From positions 1 through 42,594 of the forward strand of contig CABPCP010000026.1 of the NCBI GenBank assembly GCA_902406105.1: a stretch of DNA of 42,594 nt. The letters are read 5' to 3'. The position numbers were made by a program, and so were the translations under genes. Source of the stretch: an uncultured Mordavella sp. (lineage in GTDB: Bacteria > Bacillota > Clostridia > Lachnospirales > Lachnospiraceae). Positions within the stretch are counted from its first letter, which is position 1, and every line of letters begins with the position of its first letter. Shown one piece after another: positions 7,810 through 14,266 of the stretch. Below the pieces are notes generated by a model that ran no database searches, was not told the origin of the DNA, and saw only the letters and a list, made by a program, of their open reading frames with translations.

Positions 7810-8927
7810 TAAAATACACTTGCAATCTTCTCCATTTCCTCTGCCTTTGTATCTGGCAGTACATGACTATACAGATCCATCGTCATAGCCAAGGAACTAT
7901 GCCCCAGGATAGTTTTTAGCACCTGCGGCTGCATACCTGCCTCTATCGCTCTTGTGGCAAAGGTGTGACGGAAGACATGAGAAGTGATTCTAGGAAAATC
8001 ATGGCCTGCTGCCCTGATCCGTTTGATCGTGCGTTCAATTTCTGCCTGCACCCGTTCCCGGCTAATCGGGCCGCCGTTCTCATTGCAAAACAGATATTGA
8101 TCCATCTTCACAACCTTAAATCCCCAATAATTCCGCTGCGCTTCTATATGCTCCAGCACGGCAGCAGTCAATGGAATATCTCTGGTAGATGTGCGGGTTT
8201 TGGGCGTGTCCTCTACATATCCCCTGCCCTCGATATACTTCAATGTGCGGCGGACATGGATCACATTCTGTTTGCGGTCTATATCAGAATACTTAAGCCC
8301 CTGCATTTCCCCCTTTCTCATTCCAGTGCGCAGCATAACCTCAAAGAAATGGTATAAATAACTCTCTTGGGCATATTCCATAAACAATGCCTGTTGCTCC
8401 CTTGTCATAGCCTGGCGGGTTGGCTTCTCCGTCTGCCGTGGCAATTCTGCCAGCCGCACCGGATTTCTTTCTATCAAACCATTTCTTTCAGCCTGCTTAA
8501 AGCAGCCATTCAGTACCGCAGATACAATCTTGATACTGGAGAGAGCATATCCGTCTTTCACCAGATCGTTATATAACTTCTGGATATGCTCGCCCCGGAT
8601 CTCTGTGATCTCCCTGCTGCCCAGCCGTTCCTTGATCACACTCTTATAGTATTTCTCGTAGCTGGTATAAGTCCCTATCTTTACCCTGTTTTTCTTATAC
8701 TCTTCTAGCCAGGTCTGATACCATTCGTTTAGCGTGATCTTCTCTTTCATCACAAACAGCCCGTGCTCCAGCTTATATTTCAAATCTGTCATGGCTTTCT
8801 GGGTTTCTGTAACAGTTTTCCCATGTACCAGATACCTTTTCCCCTGATACATAAAACGCCCTTCAAAATCATCATATCGCTGCCTGATTCCTTTAGGGAG
8901 CTTTCTCCCTCTCTTATCTGTTGCCAT
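7809..8927 (-). CDS. int: tyrosine recombinase / phage-type integrase
   Basis: Catalyses site-specific integration and excision of the element. The 372 residues have an AP2-like N-terminal arm-binding region (about 1-60), an SAM-like core-binding domain (about 63-160) and a catalytic domain. Visible catalytic residues are R204 (TGMRKGE), a candidate lysine near 243, H317 and R320 (HVFRH), H343 (LGHSS) and nucleophile Y353 (MDLYSHV). Length and motifs match Tn916/ICE-type integrases. It lies next to the left repeat and points at it, the usual arrangement. A 78-residue gene lies 12 bp upstream and is probably cotranscribed. Confidence 0.95.
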   Translation of the reverse strand: MATDKRGRKLPKGIRQRYDDFEGRFMYQGKRYLVHGKTVTETQKAMTDLKYKLEHGLFVMKEKITLNEWYQTWLEEYKKNRVKIGTYTSYEKYYKSVIKERLGSREITEIRGEHIQKLYNDLVKDGYALSSIKIVSAVLNGCFKQAERNGLIERNPVRLAELPRQTEKPTRQAMTREQQALFMEYAQESYLYHFFEVMLRTGMRKGEMQGLKYSDIDRKQNVIHVRRTLKYIEGRGYVEDTPKTRTSTRDIPLTAAVLEHIEAQRNYWGFKVVKMDQYLFCNENGGPISRERVQAEIERTIKRIRAAGHDFPRITSHVFRHTFATRAIEAGMQPQVLKTILGHSSLAMTMDLYSHVLPDTKAEEMEKIASVF

Positions 8928-8939
8928 GCGATCCCCCCC

Positions 8940-9176
8940 TCAGACAAGGCTCTCCGCCAACAAGGCCACCGCATAGCGAAAGCCGCTGACGAAACCGCTC
9001 TTCTGGCCATAACTGCTGCCAGCATATACTAAGTCCTCCAGCTCGGCCCGGTTTTGCACTGGTAAAATCACATTCTGAAGATACTCTTTTATCTCGTCCG
9101 ACAAACCTTCATCCGCCGCTTGTCCTTCTGGCAAACTTTGAAATGCCTGTTCATAAATATGTTCTATCCTTGTCAT
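8940..9176 (-). CDS. small hypothetical protein upstream of the integrase
   Basis: 78 residues, acidic N-terminal half and a C-terminus containing GSSYGQKSGFVSGFRYAV. The pattern resembles small DUF6809-like proteins of Clostridial mobile elements, but I am not certain of the family. GAGG lies five bases before the ATG and the integrase start is 12 bp after the stop, so it is probably real and cotranscribed with int. Function unknown; a role in recombination control is possible only by position. Confidence 0.65.
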   Translation of the reverse strand: MTRIEHIYEQAFQSLPEGQAADEGLSDEIKEYLQNVILPVQNRAELEDLVYAGSSYGQKSGFVSGFRYAVALLAESLV

Positions 9177-9296
9177 ATCGTCCTCGCTTTCTCTGCTACA
9201 ATGGCAGCAGTCAATATTCTGCTTGCAACCGGACTATATGAAGGTTATAATCAAAATAGCCCGGTATCTTGTGTGTATTGGGTTATTTCTGTTTTC

Positions 9297-9330
9297 GCCC
9301 CGTGGTGTTGCCGCACTGCGGGGCATTTTT
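9297..9330 (+). terminator. hairpin with T tract between small element genes
   Basis: GCCCCG (9297-9302) and CGGGGC (9319-9324) with internal GTG/CAC pairing, followed by ATTTTT. It would act on plus-strand transcripts. The rest of 9177-9409 holds no gene I can support. Confidence 0.5.
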
Positions 9331-9409
9331 ATTTCCTACTCTTTTTAGGGAATCCCCTTTCTCCACACTCCTTTTAAGACTGTCGTTTTCTAGTATCTTT
9401 TCTTCAATC

Positions 9410-9610
9410 TTAAGCATTATTTTCGCTAACTTCAATCAGCAAGGGTCTATGAGATTCAACCAGATCAAATGCTGTCTTCAAGAATTTCATTACAGCCGGT
9501 TTATCGGCGTTTCCACTTAACAACACATATTTTATCTCAATATAATCATCAACTGTAGCTTTCAACATCTCCGTGATGAATTTCTCAATAATCTTATTTT
9601 TTTCATTCAT
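9410..9610 (-). CDS. small hypothetical protein
   Basis: 66 residues, mostly predicted helix with KIIEKFITEMLKATVDDYIEIKYVLL and a second amphipathic part. An AAAGGA box lies about ten bases before the ATG. No family recognised. It sits between a decayed gene and the integrase operon of the element. It is plausibly translated, but there is no functional evidence. Confidence 0.5.
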   Translation of the reverse strand: MNEKNKIIEKFITEMLKATVDDYIEIKYVLLSGNADKPAVMKFLKTAFDLVESHRPLLIEVSENNA

Positions 9611-9642
9611 ATACTTCTATCCTTTCTACCGGATTCGTACTA

Positions 9643-9912
9643 CTATGTATCTGCGTTTATAGTGTAGCTCCGGCTATACTCGCCCAATATACACTGGCAA
9701 AGGCTTTTTCTTGGGTATGCGGCCCATAGCGTCTCAAATGCACACGTATATATTTTTTTCTTTTCCTTTACATTTTCATTTACATTTTCATTAGGTTCAT
9801 GTTTGGTCGTTTCTTGGTTGCTCTTTGCTTCGGGTTTGGTAGCTTCTTGGTTACGCTTCGCTTTGCACCCGTTAGCGTATCGCTTATTGCTTGCGTCTAT
9901 CTGTGGTTTCAT
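9643..9912 (-). pseudogene. remnant of a phage-type replication-organiser-like protein
   Basis: An 89-codon fragment beginning KPQIDASNKRYANGCK, followed by a low-complexity Asn/Glu/Lys linker and then AFETLWAAYPRK. This order resembles the middle of DUF6291/replication-organiser proteins of phages and mobile elements. There is no DNA-binding N-terminus, the frame upstream is closed by a stop, and after YPRK the sequence leaves the family pattern (ILGEYSRSYTINADT). I read it as truncated at both ends and probably non-functional. Confidence 0.5.
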
Positions 9913-9957
9913 CAGAAGAAAATATAAAGCGCAACACCATCAATTGGAGGCTGTACA

Positions 9958-10233
9958 TCATGCTATTGAAAATCTCCGGCTCTCTACCGGCTTCACATAC
10001 CGCTTATACATTGCTTCATGGTCTGCCCGGAACGCCTTGCTGTCAAATCTGCCAGTTACCATCGTGGTGAATCTCACGATAAAATCACCAGCCTTCTGCT
10101 CTTCCAGGCCTTGCCTTTCCATATCCGCTTTGATCTCCGCTTTCAACGCCTCAATCTGCTGGCCAACCTCTTTCTGCTGGGCTTCTAATGCCTTCAGCTT
10201 CTTTACTCGGTTTACAACCATTCTTTCTGTCAT
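9958..10233 (-). CDS. small coiled-coil protein of the element
   Basis: 91 residues. The first half (about 8-45) is a clear coiled coil (VKKLKALEAQQKEVGQQIEA). The second half contains GDFIVRFTTMVTGRFDSKAFRADH, a pattern I associate with small phage/ICE proteins of unknown role. AAAGGAG lies about seven bases before the ATG. Probably the first gene read from the minus-strand promoter at 10413-10441, which has an RHH-type operator in its spacer. Function unknown. Confidence 0.65.
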   Translation of the reverse strand: MTERMVVNRVKKLKALEAQQKEVGQQIEALKAEIKADMERQGLEEQKAGDFIVRFTTMVTGRFDSKAFRADHEAMYKRYVKPVESRRFSIA

Positions 10234-10412
10234 GTTCTGATCTCCTTTCTCCTTCAGGCTTCCAACAGCTCCGGCAGGTCTTAAAGCTATCTAAGGTTTC
10301 TTGACCATCTCATTATCCCCTTACCCTTGCCCGGTATTACGTTGGTGTCTCCGGTACGCTCTCGCCACTTCGTTTTCACCCTTCGCTGTTGGCTTTACCT
10401 TTATCTTGATTA

Positions 10413-10441
10413 CATTATACTATGTACATAGTTTATTGTCC
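10413..10441 (-). promoter_or_regulatory. minus-strand promoter with operator in its spacer
   Basis: TGGACA, a 17-bp spacer and TATAAT on the minus strand. The spacer holds one complete ACTATGTACATAGT palindrome, so a bound repressor would block RNA polymerase. It drives the coiled-coil gene at 9958-10233. The stretch 10234-10410 is an untranslated leader in which I see no gene. Confidence 0.65.
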
Positions 10442-10500
10442 ATTGACACAATGTACAAATATGTACGTAGTTTTTCATTTGTTTTTACTATGTACATAGT
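10419..10500. promoter_or_regulatory. four-site TGTAC operator array between divergent promoters
   Basis: Perfect 14-bp palindromes ACTATGTACATAGT at 10419-10432 and 10487-10500, and two imperfect copies at 10448-10461 (ACAATGTACAAATA) and 10458-10471 (AATATGTACGTAGT). The TGTAC centres are spaced 29, 10 and 29 bp, so the array is symmetric. The outer sites overlap the two divergent promoters. The adjacent RHH protein is the obvious candidate ligand. Confidence 0.75.
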
Positions 10501-10520
10501 CTTGATTATATGCTATACTT
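10492..10520 (+). promoter_or_regulatory. promoter of the RHH regulator gene
   Basis: TGTACA (10492-10497) lies 17 bp before TATACT (10515-10520). The -35 is inside the right-hand operator palindrome, which points to autorepression. Confidence 0.55.
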
Positions 10521-10592
10521 CTAGTGTAAGGTGGAAAAGGTATCTTTATATTTGAGGCCCCCACTAAATCGTGTACGAAAGTAGGTGAAGAA

Positions 10593-10793
10593 ATGCCGAC
10601 AAAAGAAGACAAAGCAAAATATGATATGCAGTATGCCAAGACAAAACTAAAGCGTATCCCTCTGGACGTCCAGAAAGAAAAGTATGAGGAAATCAAGGCT
10701 GCTGCCGATCGTTCTAAAGAGTCCGTAAACGGATATATCAAGAAGGCCATTGATGAACGGATGAAGCGGGAAAACTCCGCAAATCCAGAGTAA
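10593..10793 (+). CDS. ribbon-helix-helix (Arc/CopG-like) DNA-binding protein
   Basis: 66 residues. The pattern KLKRIPLDVQKEKYEEIKAAA, then SKESVNGYIKKAIDERM, is a beta strand followed by two helices, as in Arc/CopG/MetJ-type repressors. It is likely an autorepressor that also controls the divergent minus-strand operon through the TGTAC array. AGGTG lies a few bases before the ATG. In small mobile elements such proteins often set copy number or expression level; here that is inference. Confidence 0.75.
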   Translation: MPTKEDKAKYDMQYAKTKLKRIPLDVQKEKYEEIKAAADRSKESVNGYIKKAIDERMKRENSANPE

Positions 10794-10796
10794 TCC

Positions 10797-10825
10797 TTGC
10801 ATGATCCGGCCAGATATGCTATATT
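10797..10825 (+). promoter_or_regulatory. promoter of the candidate antitoxin RNA
   Basis: TTGCAT (10797-10802), 17 bp and TATATT (10820-10825) with TGC just upstream (extended -10). It begins four bases after the RHH stop codon. Confidence 0.6.
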
Positions 10826-10831
10826 AAAGAC

Positions 10832-10937
10832 ACAAAAGGAACAACCGCCACAAAGTGGTTGGCCTCATGAAGTAAACAGCAACATAGAAATTACCACCTC
10901 TTCACTCGCCAAAGTTTCCGGGGTGGTTTTTCTATGC
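10832..10937 (+). ncRNA. candidate type I antitoxin RNA
   Basis: A short transcript from the promoter at 10797-10825 would start with GGAACAACCG and a CCAC/GTGG hairpin. It would end in a long hairpin (10883-10936; CATAGAA..ACCACC pairs with GGTGGT..TTCTATG) followed by T residues. The toxin mRNA is transcribed convergently through the same hairpin, so the two RNAs overlap and are complementary there. This is the layout of Fst/par-like type I modules. Confidence 0.55.
10883..10936. terminator. shared bidirectional terminator of the toxin-antitoxin pair
   Basis: CATAGAA plus ACCACC on the left pair with GGTGGT plus TTCTATG on the right, with A- and T-rich flanks on each side. It can end both the plus-strand RNA and the convergent toxin transcript. 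Confidence 0.6.
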
Positions 10938-10945
10938 TTAAAACA

Positions 10946-11038
10946 TTATCTGATAAACGTAAAGACGAATGTCAGCAATGCCAGGATGAACATTCCAAAG
11001 GCCATAAGGTCTTTAAAATCAAAAGGTTTCTTGTCCAT
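10946..11038 (-). CDS. putative holin-like type I toxin (short hydrophobic peptide)
   Basis: A 30-residue peptide, MDKKPFDFKDLMAFGMFILA followed by LLTFVFTFIR. A charged N-terminus precedes one membrane span ending in Arg, as in TxpA/Fst/holin-like toxins. A GGGGGTGGT box precedes this ATG; an alternative upstream ATG at 11053 would give 35 residues. The peptide is below usual gene-finder cut-offs. Transcription converges on the candidate antitoxin RNA. Such peptides insert in the cell's own membrane when not repressed. Confidence 0.65.
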   Translation of the reverse strand: MDKKPFDFKDLMAFGMFILALLTFVFTFIR

Positions 11039-11104
11039 CAGCACCACCCCCATTCTATGTAGAATAGAGGTCAGCCACCCTGTAACACGGTTGTTCCTGT
11101 TCCT

Positions 11105-11133
11105 ATCGTATCATATCGGCAGCAGGTAGGCAA
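11105..11133 (-). promoter_or_regulatory. promoter of the candidate toxin
   Basis: TTGCCT (11128-11133) and TACGAT (11105-11110) on the minus strand, 17 bp apart, with an extended -10 TGA. The transcript would begin GGAACAGGAACAACCG, sharing GGAACAACCG with the start of the antitoxin RNA. Confidence 0.5.
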
Positions 11134-11238
11134 TTATTTTCCCCCTTTCTTGTTTTTCTCTTCAGGGTTGGAAAACGTCACCCCCAGCCAGTAGATTCTA
11201 AATATCTTCGCTCGAATTTAATAGGGGGGATCAACATT

Positions 11239-12132
11239 CTAATTATTCATACCTCCCAATGCTTCTCGCTCCACTTCGCTCGTCCAAGTTTCTTTAAACC
11301 GTCTTACTCCCACATGATGAACCGGAGCGGCGGCCAAGTATTCTTCATAATATGCCTGGTATTTTCCACTCCTGCGGGATAGACGTAGCGTCCGCAATGC
11401 CCTGTGTTCCTCAATCCCAACCTTCCCGTTACCATCCCCCAAGATTTCCCCTGCCTGTATTCTGGTCATGCCTTCCTGGTAGATCATCCGTATCACGGCT
11501 GGCTGATCACCGGGTAGCTGATCTACTGCAACCCAGACAGTACGCCTCAGATCTTCCCGATCCAATCGCCTGCAAGCGTCTTCTTCCAGATCTTCCCCGG
11601 ATGATACAGTATCCCCTAAAGTTAAATCCTCGCTCTCCATCTCCAACGGCCTGCTAAGGCTGTCTATCTGCCTCATATTCGCCGCCTTCTGGATTGCCCG
11701 GAGTTTCTCTCGCTCAACACCTAAAAGCCAACACAAGGCACAATCTGAAGGCCATTCATGCTGGGCCTTCTGGTATTCATGCAATACCCGGTTATACTTT
11801 TTGATCCATTCATGAATATTGGTAGGTAGACGAACCACAGCCCCGCAGTTATCGATATACCGCCTCATGGCCTGCTTGATCCAAAAGGCTGCGTAATTGA
11901 TGAACTTAACCCCTTTGTCCGGCTCATAATGCCTCACGGCTTCACACAATCCCAGATATCCCTCCTGCTCCAGATCTTCCATCTCAGCCAGGCTGGTATA
12001 CTTCCGGGCTATCGTTGCGATAAATCCCCGATTCTGCTGCCATAGCTGCAGCATATTATCCGCTTCACTCTCCCCGGACTGGATCAGCACAACAAGCTGT
12101 TCGTTTGTTCTGTTTTCAAGGTTCATTGACAT
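11239..12132 (-). CDS. sigma-70 family RNA polymerase sigma factor carried by the element
   Basis: 297 residues. Region 2 is well preserved: DLEQEGYLGLCEAVRHYEP, then FINYAAFWIKQAMRRYI (-10 recognition and melting), then VRLPTNIHEWIKKYNRV. Region 3 follows. A region 4-like helix-turn-helix (QLPGDQPAVIRMIYQEGMTR) lies near 205-245 but diverges (GDGNGKVGIEEHRALRTL). Resembles RpoD-type factors without region 1, as found on some Clostridial phages and elements. GGGAGTGG precedes the ATG. It may direct transcription of element genes. The iteron-like repeats lie just upstream of it. Confidence 0.85.
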   Translation of the reverse strand: MSMNLENRTNEQLVVLIQSGESEADNMLQLWQQNRGFIATIARKYTSLAEMEDLEQEGYLGLCEAVRHYEPDKGVKFINYAAFWIKQAMRRYIDNCGAVVRLPTNIHEWIKKYNRVLHEYQKAQHEWPSDCALCWLLGVEREKLRAIQKAANMRQIDSLSRPLEMESEDLTLGDTVSSGEDLEEDACRRLDREDLRRTVWVAVDQLPGDQPAVIRMIYQEGMTRIQAGEILGDGNGKVGIEEHRALRTLRLSRRSGKYQAYYEEYLAAAPVHHVGVRRFKETWTSEVEREALGGMNN

Positions 12133-12236
12133 AAGCGGCCCACTCCCTTATAATTGGACTATCAAAATAGGTGGAGGGCTTGACCGCTTGCGGCAGGCTC
12201 TTTTTTTAATCTATATATGGCTATATATAGTATATC

Positions 12237-12371
12237 TGTCTACACAGCGACAGTGTATTTCATCAAAAAACGCTGAAACTTGTCTACACAGCGACAGTGT
12301 AGGCCCTTTTTTTACTGTTACACTGTCGCTATATAGACAAGATTGGCCTTTTACTGTTCGCTACATAGACA
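12237..12371. repeat. iteron-like repeats (two direct, two inverted)
   Basis: Two identical 21-bp copies at 12237-12257 and 12281-12301 (containing GTCTACACAGCGACAGTG), 44 bp apart, and two inverted, less perfect copies at 12319-12339 and 12351-12371 (core CGCT, then TAGACA). Each full copy is itself partly palindromic (TACAC / GTGTA). They fill the 250-bp gap between the sigma factor and a winged-helix gene. They could be an iteron origin bound by the neighbouring protein, or regulatory sites upstream of the sigma gene. Confidence 0.7.
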
Positions 12372-12383
12372 GCCAAATAAAAA

Positions 12384-12728
12384 TTATGTACCTTTCCACC
12401 GGCAGGAAAATCTATACACATTTGCTTTTCTGAGGTTTTTATTCTGTTGAACAACATCAATAAATCCCCGCTCCACTAACTCTCTAATTGCCTTACTTGC
12501 TCCACCTGCACTCATAAATTTCTTATATTTCCGGCGAGGCATTTCAAATTCTTGTCTACCTCTGCTTTCTAATAACATATAAACATACATTCGAAATGCT
12601 ATATGAGAAAGTAAATTTACGTTTTCATCCGTTAACTGTGAATTGCCAAGGCGTACATATCGTTCCTCTATGCCATTTGATTTTTTTGTCTGCCAATCGG
12701 GAAAGGGTGTTTTCTTAACTCTCCCCAT
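12384..12728 (-). CDS. winged-helix-type protein, replication-initiator-like
   Basis: 114 residues from the ATG at 12728, chosen because GGGAG lies six bases before it. The sequence MYVYMLLESRGRQEFEMPRR, then SAGGASKAIRELVERGFIDVV, reads as a winged helix-turn-helix (helix, recognition helix, wing), as in small Rep-type or plasmid/phage replication proteins. It overlaps the upstream gene by 14 bp. Its stop lies beside the iteron-like repeats, which would suit an iteron-binding initiator. Catalytic function is not visible; it could equally be a regulator. Confidence 0.6.
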   Translation of the reverse strand: MGRVKKTPFPDWQTKKSNGIEERYVRLGNSQLTDENVNLLSHIAFRMYVYMLLESRGRQEFEMPRRKYKKFMSAGGASKAIRELVERGFIDVVQQNKNLRKANVYRFSCRWKGT

Positions 12729-13095
12729 CTTGTACTCCCGCATTAAAATCCTGCTGCCCCGCCGGGATCTTCAACACAGCTTTGGCGCTCTTTGCTGCCC
12801 TCAACGTATTTAAGGCCCTCGCATTCATGGTCTTGACAAATTCCTGTATTTCCTGACGATCCTTTGGCCTCCAATACCCTCGGCCAGAACCGGAACATAT
12901 CACAGCCCCAGCATTTCGTTCCAAGGCTATTCTTTCTTGCAACTCTCTAGCTGATCTACAGCCAGCCAGCCGGACAAGTTCCTGCGTACTAATCGCATTT
13001 TCTTTTCCTACTGGCAACAAGTTCATTATTGGAAATTCAATCTTGCCGGACCGATCCCCTGTGTGTACTCGGTTATTTCTGTTTTCTGTTTGCAT
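12715..13095 (-). CDS. DNA-binding-like hypothetical protein (helix-turn-helix)
   Basis: 126 residues. The central stretch ISTQELVRLAGCRSARELQE is a helix-turn-helix-like segment, followed by a wing-like GAVICSGSGRGYW. The C-terminal third is Ala/Lys-rich helix. The start shares bases with the stop of the excisionase-like gene (TAATG), so translation is coupled. No specific family recognised. The trio xis-like, this gene and the winged-helix gene probably forms one operon under the XRE repressor. Confidence 0.6.
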   Translation of the reverse strand: MQTENRNNRVHTGDRSGKIEFPIMNLLPVGKENAISTQELVRLAGCRSARELQERIALERNAGAVICSGSGRGYWRPKDRQEIQEFVKTMNARALNTLRAAKSAKAVLKIPAGQQDFNAGVQDGES

Positions 13096-13298
13096 TATTT
13101 CACCCCCGTAAGAGAATTAAAGTACTGGTCTGCTTTCTTCAAGTCAAATAATACTCTTTTGCCTATTTTTACCTTACAGCCTATTTCCTCTCCAAGTTTC
13201 AACGCTGTATTTCTCCCCACACCTATATAAGCGGCAAAATCAGAAATACATACAAGGCGCTTTTCGCTATCAGGATTGGTGATATTTCTTTTTTTCAT
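13095..13298 (-). CDS. excisionase-like MerR/HTH protein
   Basis: 67 residues from the ATG at 13298, which has GGAG six bases upstream. The pattern LVCISDFAAYIGVGRNTALK, then KVKIGKRVLFDLKKADQYF, is the winged-helix of Xis/DUF6462-type excisionases: an entry helix, a recognition helix and a GKRVLFD wing. Such proteins bend attachment DNA to favour excision and often act as regulators. First gene of a minus-strand operon divergent from the XRE repressor. Confidence 0.7.
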   Translation of the reverse strand: MKKRNITNPDSEKRLVCISDFAAYIGVGRNTALKLGEEIGCKVKIGKRVLFDLKKADQYFNSLTGVK

Positions 13299-13333
13299 CA
13301 TTTCTCCTTTCACATCTTTTAACTTGTTACACC

Positions 13334-13374
13334 TTGATTATACATCTCAAAAAGTATATAGTATAGATGTACAA
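13334..13374 (+). promoter_or_regulatory. promoter and operator of the XRE repressor
   Basis: TTGATT (13334-13339), 17 bp, TATAGT (13357-13362). An inverted repeat TTATACATCT (13338-13347) and AGATGTACAA (13365-13374; 9/10 match) brackets the core promoter. A minus-strand TATAAT lies in the left arm. The layout suits one repressor controlling both directions. Confidence 0.55.
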
Positions 13375-13419
13375 TTATTTTCATTTTTTCAATATTTTGC
13401 CTTTATGGAGGAAATTAAA

Positions 13420-14169
13420 TTGCATACTTTTTATACTCTATCCAAAGAACAACTTAAAAAATTTGGAAACAGATTAAAAAATCGTCGAAAAAAAATTGGC
13501 ATCAAGTCACAAGACGAATTTGCCGAAAGGTTAGATGTACATTTGAAAACTGTTAGAAATTGGGAGCAGGGGCGAAATATTCCAGAGCTTATTACGCTGA
13601 TTAACATCTGTAATATGCTAAATTGTAGTCCCGATTATCTTCTAGGATATATAGATGAAACCACCCACAATACGCACTATATTTCTCAAATAACAGGACT
13701 TACAGAAAAAAGCATAGAAGGAATACAATCCTTATGGTTAGAAATGCCTGGCAATCTCGGCTGGATTTGTGATAAAGATTTTAAGGATGTAGAAGAAATA
13801 CAAAAGTATTTTCAAAAAATGAATGGTGGTGAATATGCTGTAGAAAATTTCGAATCAGAAATACGCAAAAAACAAGCTCAAAGCACTGATTTACTGACAC
13901 TTAATCTTTTGCTAAGCTCGGAAAGTTTCAAAAATATTTTAGGAAATCTATATGCTTATTTATTTTTTCAATATGAGCCCAGTAAAGACGAAATTGCAAA
14001 AGCCCAAGAACTAAATTCACATTATGGAAAAAATTATAAAGCAATCATTCAAGGAAAACATGGCTACGTAGATGCTGAATACCTTAATACTTCTTTCCTA
14101 GTTAGTATTCAAAACAATTGCATGAAACTCAAGGAAGAATTATGCAACTCAAACTTTAATATAGAATAG
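13420..14169 (+). CDS. XRE-family transcriptional repressor of the element
   Basis: A Cro/CI-type helix-turn-helix (GNRLKNRRKKIGIKSQDEFA, then LDVHLKTVRNWEQG) at about 12-65 is followed by a roughly 180-residue C-terminal domain that I do not recognise. A TTG start at 13420 is preferred because GGAGG at 13408-13412 is eight bases before it; the ATG at 13405 would have no ribosome binding site. The gene is clearly more AT-rich than its neighbours, which suggests separate ancestry. It probably keeps the excisionase/replication-like operon silent. Confidence 0.8.
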   Translation: MHTFYTLSKEQLKKFGNRLKNRRKKIGIKSQDEFAERLDVHLKTVRNWEQGRNIPELITLINICNMLNCSPDYLLGYIDETTHNTHYISQITGLTEKSIEGIQSLWLEMPGNLGWICDKDFKDVEEIQKYFQKMNGGEYAVENFESEIRKKQAQSTDLLTLNLLLSSESFKNILGNLYAYLFFQYEPSKDEIAKAQELNSHYGKNYKAIIQGKHGYVDAEYLNTSFLVSIQNNCMKLKEELCNSNFNIE

Positions 14170-14213
14170 CATATTCCCAACTCTCCATATAGCAAAGTGC
14201 TTTCATTTTCCAA

Positions 14214-14233
14214 TTTGGGACTTTTTTGGTACT
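14214..14233 (+). repeat. two TTTGGGACT/TTTGGTACT sites, likely integrase arm-type sites (right end)
   Basis: TTTGGGACT (14214-14222) and TTTGGTACT (14225-14233) have the same 11-bp period and orientation as the three sites at the left end. Confidence 0.55.
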
Positions 14234-14237
14234 TTTC

Positions 14238-14266
14238 TTGATTTCCTGCCGCCGCCGTGCTATACT
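14238..14266 (+). promoter_or_regulatory. element-supplied promoter for queT
   Basis: TTGATT (14238-14243), 17 bp, TATACT (14261-14266). The -35 and most of the spacer come from the element, while the -10 is inside the shared repeat. Integration thus rebuilds a promoter ahead of queT. Confidence 0.65.

Noticed and set aside
9238..9348. Plus-strand 36-codon ORF encoding a hydrophobic peptide (MKVIIKIARYLVCIGLF...)
   Set aside because: No Shine-Dalgarno before the ATG and its second half is the hairpin at 9297-9324; it could be real, but I cannot support it.
10797..11129. Plus-strand ORF of 110 codons
   Set aside because: It lies across the antitoxin RNA, the terminator and the antisense of the toxin gene; no ribosome binding site or recognisable domain.
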